Under the pieces are notes generated by a model, which saw nothing but the letters and a program-made list of their open reading frames with translations, did no database searches and was not told the DNA's origin. A DNA stretch of 13,422 nucleotides from NCBI GenBank assembly GCA_030123645.1, contig JASJYE010000026.1, positions 1-13,422 of the forward strand, written 5' to 3'. Made by a program: the position numbers and the translations under genes. This document shows positions 7,773-13,422 of this stretch, piece by piece. The stretch's first letter is position 1; every line of letters begins with the position of its first letter. This stretch comes from Candidatus Hydrogenedentota bacterium. Its GTDB lineage: Bacteria > Hydrogenedentota > Hydrogenedentia > Hydrogenedentales > GCA-2746185.

Positions 7773-7955
7773 TCAGTCCTCCGGGAAGGTATTATTGCAC
7801 TTCTTGCACTCTCTCGCGTCTAAAGAGTTTCGCACACCACACGTCGTGCATCGTTTCCAAAACAGTGCCCGGACGAAAAAGGCCGTCAGGATCCCTATCA
7901 CCCCCACCATCAGGGCAAGATACAACCCCGAAGACACTCGCAGCCGCTCCGTCAT
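7773..7955 (-). CDS. Small membrane zinc-ribbon protein
   Basis: A 60-residue protein (MTERLRVSSG start) with one hydrophobic span (about residues 11-33) followed by a rubredoxin-like zinc ribbon, Cys36-x2-Cys39-x10-Cys50-x2-Cys53, and a short acidic tail. The function is unknown. The ribbon resembles those at the start of the next gene, which also carries a single membrane span. A GTG at 8012 in the same frame would add 19 residues, but a good promoter (7994-8023) overlaps that region and places transcription start downstream of it, so I prefer the ATG at 7955. The ribosome site TTAGG is weak. The gene opens the zinc-ribbon/TPR operon. Confidence 0.65.
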   Translation of the reverse strand: MTERLRVSSGLYLALMVGVIGILTAFFVRALFWKRCTTCGVRNSLDARECKKCNNTFPED

Positions 7956-7993
7956 TTTGCCTAAATACAGGTTACAGGTATTTCCCGACGTTG

Positions 7994-8023
7994 ATTCTAA
8001 GGCCTTCGGCACGGATCTGTCAA
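7994..8023 (-). promoter_or_regulatory. Sigma70-type promoter for the zinc-ribbon/TPR operon
   Basis: On the minus strand, a perfect TTGACA (8023-8018) and TAGAAT (7999-7994, five of six) are separated by 18 bases. Transcription would begin near 7987, about 32 bases before the ATG at 7955. This supports the short start for the 60-residue protein and separates the operon from the purN side. Confidence 0.65.
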
Positions 8024-8050
8024 CAAATTCTCTAAGACCCGTGCACCGGC

Positions 8051-8335
8051 TCAGGATTCGAGAATTCGCGCCGTGACAGCCTCCAAGTCCTCAAAAAACC
8101 CCGCCGGCTTGCACTTAAGCAGCTCCGAGGACGCGGAATAGCCCGTCCTCACGCACAGGCAGGACACGCCCGCGGCGTGCGCGGCCTCCACATCGAGTGG
8201 CGAATCGCCCACAAAAACCATGGAATCACTGCCGACGCCCAAATGCTGAATGACGCGCTGCAGCGATTCAGGGTGGGGTTTCGGGAAGCGCACGGCCTCT
8301 TCAGAGGGATGGGAAATCGCTTTGCGCTTGGGCGC
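8051..8335 (-). pseudogene. 5'-truncated HAD-family phosphatase (Gph-like) remnant
   Basis: The open frame encodes only the C-terminal part of a HAD subfamily IA phosphatase, of the phosphoglycolate-phosphatase type. KPHPE carries the motif III lysine, and VFVGDSPLDVEAAHAAG is motif IV, with the Mg2+-binding aspartates and the typical A-x-x-A-G ending. The motif I DxDGT nucleophile, the cap domain and motif II are absent: a TAG stop (8338-8336) closes the frame just upstream, and purN ends at 8361. About 94 residues remain of a usual ~215-225. A GTG at 8293 could start an 80-residue product with GAAGAGG before it, but that product would lack the catalytic aspartate. I read this as a gene remnant. 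Use as a small non-catalytic protein, or an assembly join, cannot be excluded. Confidence 0.75.
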
Positions 8336-8360
8336 CTAATATCTAAAAGATTCGTAAGGG

Positions 8361-8978
8361 CTACGGCAGCACACGGACATGCCGTCCCTCGATTTTTAAC
8401 CGCCCCTCTGCGAACAACTGGATCGCTTTGGGATAAAGTTTTCGTTCCTCTTCCTGTACACGCGCCGCAAGCTTCTCGACGGTGTCGTCCTCCAGGATCG
8501 GCACGGAAGTCTGTGCGATCACGGGCCCCCGATCGTATTCATCGTTCACAAAGTGGACCGTGACCCCCGTGACTTTAACCCCGTAATCCAATACGGCCTG
8601 ATAGACATTTTCGCCGTACATGCCCTTGCCCGAAAAGGCGGGGATCAGCGCCGGATGAACATTCATAATCCGCCCGGCATAGGCCTCGGGCACGGGGAGA
8701 AGGCTCATGAAGCCCGCCAACGCGACGAGGTCCGGCGCGTACTCCTGGATCGCGGACCATATCGCGCGGCCGAAAGCCTCGGCGTCATTGAAGCCCTTTC
8801 TAGGAACCGCAATGGCTGGAATCCCCGCAGCACGCGCGCGCTCCAGCCCATAGGCCTTTTCCCGCGAAGAGACGACGCACACCACTGACGCGTCCAGTTC
8901 CCCCGCGGCACAGCGATCGATAATGTTCTGCAGCGTCGTTCCATTGCCCGACAAAAACACCGCCAGCTTTATCGCCAT
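8361..8978 (-). CDS. purN: Phosphoribosylglycinamide formyltransferase
   Basis: Transfers the formyl group of 10-formyltetrahydrofolate to GAR in the third step of purine synthesis, in the cytoplasm. The 205-residue product is full length. SGNGTTLQ (residues 10-17) is the phosphate-binding loop, NVHPALIP (106-113) contains the catalytic Asn106 and His108, and VHFVNDEYDRGPVI (141-154) contains Asp149, equivalent to Asp144 of E. coli PurN. The C-terminus (EERKLYPKAI, then a short strand) is typical. The ATG lies 15 bases after the dapF stop with AGGAAG upstream, so it is co-transcribed with dapF. It is followed on the same strand by the HAD remnant. Confidence 0.95.
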   Translation of the reverse strand: MAIKLAVFLSGNGTTLQNIIDRCAAGELDASVVCVVSSREKAYGLERARAAGIPAIAVPRKGFNDAEAFGRAIWSAIQEYAPDLVALAGFMSLLPVPEAYAGRIMNVHPALIPAFSGKGMYGENVYQAVLDYGVKVTGVTVHFVNDEYDRGPVIAQTSVPILEDDTVEKLAARVQEEERKLYPKAIQLFAEGRLKIEGRHVRVLP

Positions 8979-8993
8979 CCGCTGAGCCGCTTC

Positions 8994-9839
8994 CTAAAGA
9001 GCGCCGTTCGGCCAGGCGCCGGTATACACCTCTGTCGCGGGCCCCTCCTGATACACATCGCCGTCCCCGGCCCATTCGACGCCAAGCTGCCCGAAAACCA
9101 GATGCACCTGCACCTTCCGCTCGACCCGGCCCGTAGTCATTGCAGCCAATGCGGCGCCGCAGGAGCCGCTTCCGCTCGCCATGGTGATGCCGCTCCCCCG
9201 CTCCCAAATTCGCATCACGATGTTCTCGCGATCGATAACATTGACGAATTCGACGTTTGTGCGCTCCGGAAACTTCGGGTGGTTTTCTATCTTCGGACCG
9301 ATCTTTGCCAGATCGATCTTGGTAGCGTCCTCAGTAAACACGACCGCGTGCGGGTTGCCGACATTTACACAAGTGACCTTCACGACTTCGTCGTCCAATT
9401 CGAGCGCCTCTTCGATCGCCTGGCCCGGCGGCCCTTCCATCGGGATTTCGCTCCGCTCGAACTTTGGGCGTCCCATATTCGAACGCACCGAAACGACCTT
9501 TCCGTTGTCGCATTCCAGCGCCACGCGGTTCGGCCCACCCAGGGTATCGATCACGAACTCGGTCTTGTCCGTCAGGCCCCGCTCATAGACATACTTCGCG
9601 AAGCACCGAATGCCGTTCCCGCAAGTCTCCGCCTCGCTCCCGTCCGCGTTGAAAATGCGCATGCTGAACTCAGCCGCGTCACCCGGCATGATCAAGATGA
9701 TCCCGTCCGCGCCTGCGCCCAAATGCCGGTGGCTCATGCGTCGAGACAACTCCGCGGGATCATCAATCGCATTCTTCTCGGTTTCGATAAAAAGGTAATC
9801 GTTGCCGAGACCGTGCATCTTTGTGTATGTGATGGGCAT
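8994..9839 (-). CDS. dapF: Diaminopimelate epimerase
   Basis: Interconverts LL- and meso-diaminopimelate for lysine and peptidoglycan synthesis, by a PLP-independent two-base mechanism in the cytoplasm. The 281-residue product has normal length and both lobes. KMHGLGNDY (7-15) opens the first lobe, NADGSEAETCGNGIRC (64-79) carries the first catalytic Cys73, GNPHAV (161-166) is conserved, and ERGSGITMASGSGSCGAA (213-230) is the second-lobe loop. In characterised enzymes that loop reads ERGxGET..CGxGA, with the second catalytic Cys. Here the Cys position is Ser222 and the Glu of GET is Ile218. A Cys occurs five residues later (227). The gene sits between ddl and purN in one direction. Its ribosome site is weak. 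Confidence 0.9.
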   Translation of the reverse strand: MPITYTKMHGLGNDYLFIETEKNAIDDPAELSRRMSHRHLGAGADGIILIMPGDAAEFSMRIFNADGSEAETCGNGIRCFAKYVYERGLTDKTEFVIDTLGGPNRVALECDNGKVVSVRSNMGRPKFERSEIPMEGPPGQAIEEALELDDEVVKVTCVNVGNPHAVVFTEDATKIDLAKIGPKIENHPKFPERTNVEFVNVIDRENIVMRIWERGSGITMASGSGSCGAALAAMTTGRVERKVQVHLVFGQLGVEWAGDGDVYQEGPATEVYTGAWPNGAL

Positions 9840-9902
9840 ATCGCACCAATTCCGCGTGAAATCAGCGAGCGCTTATTGCGAAGCAGCCGCGTACGCCAGG
9901 GC

Positions 9903-10901
9903 CTAAATCAAAGCCGATTCGACCAGCTTCCCGACGAGCTCCGAAAAGGAAATCCCGGCGGCCTCGGCCGCTTGCGGCAAGAGCGAGGTCTCCGTAAGCC
10001 CGGGGATAGTATTGATTTCCAGCCAAACGACGTCGTCGCCGGAAATGATCATATCACTGCGGCTGAAGCCGCTACAACCCATCAGCTGATGCGCACGCAC
10101 TGACATCTCCTGGATCCGGTCGCGAAGCGAATCCTCGATCTTCGCCGGCGTGATCTCCTCCGCCGCCTGCGGCGTGTACTTGGCGTGGTAATCGAAGAAT
10201 TTCGCCTTGACGGGACGAATCTCCGTGACGGGCAGGGCGACCGCACCGGTTTCTTCGTTCAAATCCAATACGCCGCAGGTAACCTCGAGGCCGTCGATGT
10301 ACTTTTCGACCATAAGCGTGTACCCGAAACCGAAGACCTCCTCGATCGACGGGCGAAACTCTTCCTGCGTCTGCGGGATGGCCATCCCGAGGCTCGAGCC
10401 TTGCAGAGGGTTCTTCACGACGCACGGAAACCCGATCGTCTTTTCCACCAAGGCCGCGATCGCGTCCGGGTCCTGTTCCCATTCGTGGTGCGTAATGACA
10501 ACCTCATCCGCGACGCCGATCCCGGCGTGTTTCACAATCGCCTTGGAGCGGACCTTGTCGATGGCGAGCGCACTTGCCGCGCAGCCGGATCCTGTGTACG
10601 GCACACCCAACATGTCGAGCAGGCCTTGCACGCGGCCGTCTTCACCAAAAGGCCCGTGCAGCGCGATAAAGACGCAGTCTGGATACAACGCGTGAAGGCG
10701 CGGAATCGCGGCGCCGATCTCCAAGTACTCCTTCTCGGCGCCCGGGAACACCCATTCCCCAGAGCGTGTAATCTCGACCGGCGTCACCTTATACACCTTC
10801 TCATCGAGATGGCGGACGACCTGTTCCCCCGATTTCATCGAGATCTCGTACTCGGCGCTCACGCCGCCCATCAGCACCACGACATGTTTCTTCGGTCGCA
10901 T
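9903..10901 (-). CDS. ddl: D-alanine--D-alanine ligase
   Basis: ATP-grasp ligase that joins two D-alanines for the peptidoglycan pentapeptide, in the cytoplasm. The 332-residue product is full length. Visible elements are GGVSAEYEIS (12-21, Glu17 equivalent to E. coli DdlB Glu15), HGPFGEDG (82-89), the flexible loop GSSLGM (168-173), the omega-loop DYHAKYTP (237-244) with Tyr242, which marks D-Ala rather than D-lactate as second substrate, SRSDMII with Arg281, and LEINTIPGLT (294-303) with the metal ligand Asn297. A strong ribosome site, GGGGGAG, lies about 8 bases before the ATG. It is 84 bases after the Nudix-MBL gene and 63 bases before dapF, likely one operon. Confidence 0.96.
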   Translation of the reverse strand: MRPKKHVVVLMGGVSAEYEISMKSGEQVVRHLDEKVYKVTPVEITRSGEWVFPGAEKEYLEIGAAIPRLHALYPDCVFIALHGPFGEDGRVQGLLDMLGVPYTGSGCAASALAIDKVRSKAIVKHAGIGVADEVVITHHEWEQDPDAIAALVEKTIGFPCVVKNPLQGSSLGMAIPQTQEEFRPSIEEVFGFGYTLMVEKYIDGLEVTCGVLDLNEETGAVALPVTEIRPVKAKFFDYHAKYTPQAAEEITPAKIEDSLRDRIQEMSVRAHQLMGCSGFSRSDMIISGDDVVWLEINTIPGLTETSLLPQAAEAAGISFSELVGKLVESALI

Positions 10902-10985
10902 TCACAAACTCCCCCGTTCAAGAACCCGGCCCCCTGGAGAAAATACCGGCGTCCCCCGAATCGCTCCGAAGAAGTGGCGGCTAGG

Positions 10986-12422
10986 CTACTCGTCCGCAGT
11001 CACCCCCAGCCGCGTAAGATGCGCCTTCAGCGAGTGCTCGGCAAGGGGCAGCACATCCTCGGGCACGTCATCATAGGACTTGGTCAACAGCTCGCCCAGC
11101 GACCGCACCCCGGAATCGTAGACGGCCTTGATCTTTGCCTCGCGCCAAAGACGATGATCGATGTGCTCCTGCAGTATATCTACCGGGCGCGCGTCCGTCG
11201 TGCCATGCGCCGGCACGATTAAAGTCGCCTCTTCGAAGGTCCTCAATCGCTCGAGACTCGCAATAAACTCGTTCATGTTTCCACCTTGGGCCTCCGACAC
11301 AACGATCGTCCCGGGATTGGCGATCATGTCGCCACAGATCAACGTACGCGTCGACTCCTCGAAAAAGCACAGGTGGCCCGGGTCATGCCCCGGCGTATGC
11401 AGCGCGCGAAGGCGCCATCCGGGATCGCCCGCCAGCGTAATGATCTCCTCGTCGGCGATGTGCCGGTCAATCTCGAAATCAACCTGGGCATCGGTCTTCT
11501 CATGTGCCCAAACCTGAGCATCGTAGCGCTCGCGGACGAAACCCACGCCGCCGATGTGGTCCCGATGACTATGCGTCAGCACCACGGCCAGAATATTCGA
11601 ACCCATTTCCATCAGATAGTCCAACTGCTCTTGAAGAAGCGCCAGCTCCTTCGGGTCGTCCGCGCCGGGGTCGAAGATCAGCAGCTCATCCTCGCCCACC
11701 AGCAGACAGTTCGTGTGCGTCGCGGGAGGGATAGTTTTCGTCGCGAGCGGCAGACAGTGGATACCCCGCCGAAGCTCACGGTCCGGATTGTCCAGCCTGC
11801 GCTCCGGCTGCCGCCGCAACAAGTCCAGAAAATCAGGATACGGCGCGGCTGTCATCCGGCGAAGCGTACATGCGACCGGCGTGGACACCTTAATGCTGCC
11901 CATTTGCCAGAGCCGCCGCGCTTCCTGCGGCATAAACCAATCCAGCGCCGTCAACTCCCCCTGTATCAATTCCTCGCTCTGGCCCCTCAAGTGCCGGTTC
12001 AAATAATACCGGGTTTCGAAACGTATCGGGGAAATCTCCGGGGTGGTCCACTTGCCCGCCGGCTCGAATTCGCTCGCTTTCACCGTCAATTTGAATTGGA
12101 GCAAAATTTCGTCGAAGGAAATACGCTCACAGAGAAGATCTTCGCGCGCCTTCCGCAAGACCGGCCGCTCGGGCAATTCGCCCACGACCAACAGCAGACC
12201 CGTCTCCTCGAAGACTTCGCGCGCCGCCGCCTTGATCCTCAGGGCCTCGTCTTCGTCCTCGAAATCGACGACATGCGCGGTACCCTCGTCATCATTGACG
12301 CGTCCCCCCGGAAACACATAGTGACCCGGCATAAATCGTAGCGAGAGGTTTCGGCGGCCCATGAGCACCGCGCCCTCATCATTGCTGACGATGCAAACTG
12401 CCGCTTTCCGGGGCTCGACCAT
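10986..12422 (-). CDS. Nudix hydrolase fused to LACTB2-like metallo-beta-lactamase
   Basis: A 478-residue two-enzyme fusion. Residues ~5-165 are a Nudix domain of the NUDT19-like type: RFMPGHYVFPGGRV (29-42) leads to a Nudix box whose REVFEETG half (68-75) lies 14 residues further on than in the standard box. Residues ~225-410 form a metallo-beta-lactamase fold with all ligands visible: THSHRDH (283-289), HTPGH (342-346), GD (Asp365) and PAHG (His406). Residues ~415-473 match the LACTB2 C-terminal winged helix (LKAHLTRLG). Nudix enzymes of this group cleave CoA- or nucleotide-type diphosphates, and LACTB2-like domains are nucleases or thioesterase-like hydrolases; the substrate here is unknown. 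The ribosome site GGAGTGA precedes the ATG. It is first in the ddl-dapF-purN run. Confidence 0.88.
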   Translation of the reverse strand: MVEPRKAAVCIVSNDEGAVLMGRRNLSLRFMPGHYVFPGGRVNDDEGTAHVVDFEDEDEALRIKAAAREVFEETGLLLVVGELPERPVLRKAREDLLCERISFDEILLQFKLTVKASEFEPAGKWTTPEISPIRFETRYYLNRHLRGQSEELIQGELTALDWFMPQEARRLWQMGSIKVSTPVACTLRRMTAAPYPDFLDLLRRQPERRLDNPDRELRRGIHCLPLATKTIPPATHTNCLLVGEDELLIFDPGADDPKELALLQEQLDYLMEMGSNILAVVLTHSHRDHIGGVGFVRERYDAQVWAHEKTDAQVDFEIDRHIADEEIITLAGDPGWRLRALHTPGHDPGHLCFFEESTRTLICGDMIANPGTIVVSEAQGGNMNEFIASLERLRTFEEATLIVPAHGTTDARPVDILQEHIDHRLWREAKIKAVYDSGVRSLGELLTKSYDDVPEDVLPLAEHSLKAHLTRLGVTADE

Positions 12423-12459
12423 CTCAATTCACTCCGAATCTAAAGTCCACATCAAGGCC

Positions 12460-12491
12460 TCTATACTCGCAGGAAGGGATTGCGCAGTCAA
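12460..12491 (-). promoter_or_regulatory. Weak promoter candidate upstream of Nudix-MBL gene
   Basis: The minus strand carries TTGACT (12491-12486) and TATAGA (12465-12460), good hexamers but 20 bases apart, which is longer than the usual 16-18. They lie in the 143-base gap between the flagellin stop and the Nudix-MBL start. A promoter is expected here, but this exact assignment is uncertain. Confidence 0.3.
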
Positions 12492-12565
12492 TTTTCAGGA
12501 TAAATGGAGAAGGGCGCTACGCGATATTGCGCGAGATCGGAAACTGCCATGAACGGCGTGGCGCG

Positions 12566-13375
12566 TCAACCGCCAAGAAGGGTCGCGGCCGTCTCGTTCT
12601 GAAGATTGGCCTGGGCGAGCACCGAAATGCCGCCTTGCAACAGGACCTGGTTCCGCGTCTGCTCGACGAAGGCCTCGGCGACGTCTAGGTCTCGAAGACG
12701 AGACTCGGCCTCCTGCAGATTCAGCGACTGCAGCGAACGCTGGTCGGCAGCCGCCGCCAAGCCGCTCTCCTGGGCGCCTAAGGCCGAACGGTTCTGATTG
12801 ATTCGATCCAGCGCCGCGTCGGCCGTGCTCAAAGCCGCCGACGCGCCGGCCTGTGTCGAAATATCGAGGCCGTTCAATCCGAGCGAATCGACTGTCGATT
12901 CACTGAACTGTATGTCGAGGTCGCCCTCAGCGTCCAGGGTGATCGTCCCAGTCGATCCGTCCAAGGGATGAAGCCCGTTGAACTCAGTGTTTTGCGCCGT
13001 GGCGTCTATTTCCTGCAAGAGCTGCTGCGCCTCGCCATTCAGCGCCTGACGCTGGTCGTCGGACAAGGTCCCGTTCGCAGCCTGCACCGCCAACTCACGA
13101 ATACGCGAGACGGCGTCCGACTGCGCGCCCAACGATCCCTCGGCGGTCTGAATCAGGTTCACACCCGTCTGGATGCCCCGCACCTCGGCGTTAAGCTGCC
13201 GGACCTCGCTGCGGAATCCCTCCACGATTGCAAGACCCGCCGCATCGTCTGCCGCGCGATTGATCCGAAGGAGGGAGGACAGCCGTTCCTGCGTGCCGGC
13301 AATACCCCGGGTGCTGCGATCCAACTGCCGCAACGCAAAAAGCGACCCGCCCGGACCGTTAATCTGAAGCCCCAT
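12566..13375 (-). CDS. Flagellin, compact
   Basis: Filament subunit of the bacterial flagellum, exported through the flagellar type III apparatus. The 269-residue product has the conserved N-terminal coil (MGLQING start, LRINRAADDAAGLAI at 36-50), then VSRIRELAVQAANGT (89-103), the conserved D1 helix region, and a C-terminal coil (RLRDLDVAEAF, then LLQGGISVLAQANLQ) ending LLGG. The central variable part (about 137-180) is only some 45 residues, so outer domains are essentially absent and the filament would be thin. The N-terminal segment GPGGSLFALRQL is less conserved than the usual NTNxxSLxAQxxL. The ribosome site AAGGGAGA precedes the ATG. No other flagellar gene is in view. A flagellin-like hook-filament protein is less likely at this size. 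Confidence 0.9.
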   Translation of the reverse strand: MGLQINGPGGSLFALRQLDRSTRGIAGTQERLSSLLRINRAADDAAGLAIVEGFRSEVRQLNAEVRGIQTGVNLIQTAEGSLGAQSDAVSRIRELAVQAANGTLSDDQRQALNGEAQQLLQEIDATAQNTEFNGLHPLDGSTGTITLDAEGDLDIQFSESTVDSLGLNGLDISTQAGASAALSTADAALDRINQNRSALGAQESGLAAAADQRSLQSLNLQEAESRLRDLDVAEAFVEQTRNQVLLQGGISVLAQANLQNETAATLLGG

Positions 13376-13390
13376 ACCTGCCGTCTCCCT

Positions 13391-13412
13391 TAAAACAAGC
13401 CCGAAACCGGGC
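13391..13412 (-). terminator. Terminator-like hairpin upstream of the flagellin gene
   Basis: GCCCG (13399-13403) pairs with CGGGC (13408-13412) around a four-base loop. On the minus strand the stem is followed by TTGTTTTAA, as in a short intrinsic terminator for a gene beyond the window edge. Alternatively it is a leader hairpin ending about 24 bases before the flagellin start. On the plus strand it is followed by CTTTTCTT. Confidence 0.4.
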
Positions 13413-13422
13413 CTTTTCTTCC

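Noticed and set aside
8013..8050. Read-through joining of the HAD remnant and the small zinc-ribbon gene
   Set aside because: A stop at 8051 and a good promoter at 8023-7994 separate them.
9102..10103. Long plus-strand open frame (333 codons) opposite dapF and ddl
   Set aside because: It is antisense to two unmistakable genes, its protein is rich in Arg/His/Pro with no family pattern, and stop-free antisense frames are expected at this G+C.
10185..12341. Two plus-strand open frames of about 345-351 codons (10185-11222 and 11286-12341)
   Set aside because: They are antisense shadows of ddl and the Nudix-MBL gene; no ribosome site or recognisable domain is seen.
12515..12540. CGCGATATTGCGCG inverted repeat as a flagellin terminator
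   Set aside because: The stem is imperfect and short, and no T tract follows on the minus strand.

Overview
This 13.4 kb window is bacterial chromosomal DNA of moderately high G+C with close-packed genes. DapF and a D-Ala-D-Ala type Ddl point to a diaminopimelate-containing, Gram-negative-type wall. Sodium-coupled amino-acid carriers, zinc-ribbon/TPR membrane proteins, a secreted TPR protein and a small flagellin fit an uncultivated lineage near Hydrogenedentota or the PVC group. That placement is a low-confidence guess from gene style. I see no integrase, transposase, CRISPR array, rRNA or tRNA, and no obvious defence or biosynthetic island.

Layout. Positions 1-423 carry no convincing gene but hold repeats: a 20-bp tandem repeat, then a more A+T-rich composite element in which inverted GACAGGATT-type units flank a CACGAAGA-type short repeat. 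A PIG-L/LmbE-type deacetylase follows on the minus strand (424-1266). Divergent from it are two plus-strand carriers, an NSS/SNF-family and an AGCS-family sodium:amino-acid symporter (1447-4596), each with its own sigma70-like promoter. The symporters converge on a minus-strand three-gene unit transcribed from about 7990 down to 4670: a 60-aa membrane zinc-ribbon protein, a 533-aa double-zinc-ribbon/TPR membrane protein, and a secreted TPR protein that overlaps the previous gene by ATGA. The N-terminal domain of this last protein resembles a degenerate zinc-dependent phospholipase C/P1-nuclease fold.

Upstream on the same strand is a likely housekeeping operon, read from 12422 down to 8361: a Nudix plus metallo-beta-lactamase fusion, ddl, dapF and purN. 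It is followed by a 5'-truncated HAD phosphatase remnant. The right edge has a compact 269-aa flagellin on the minus strand, with a terminator-like hairpin just upstream at the window end.

How the genes work together. Ddl and DapF both supply peptidoglycan precursors (D-Ala-D-Ala and meso-diaminopimelate), and PurN supplies purines. The Nudix-MBL protein is probably a metabolite- or nucleotide-clearing enzyme. The paired symporters would import amino acids using the sodium gradient. The zinc-ribbon/TPR unit looks like an envelope-associated scaffold system of unknown role. The observations most worth checking are the Cys-to-Ser change at the second catalytic position of DapF, the degenerate phospholipase-like domain in the zinc-ribbon/TPR operon, the truncated HAD gene, and the composite intergenic repeat at the left end.
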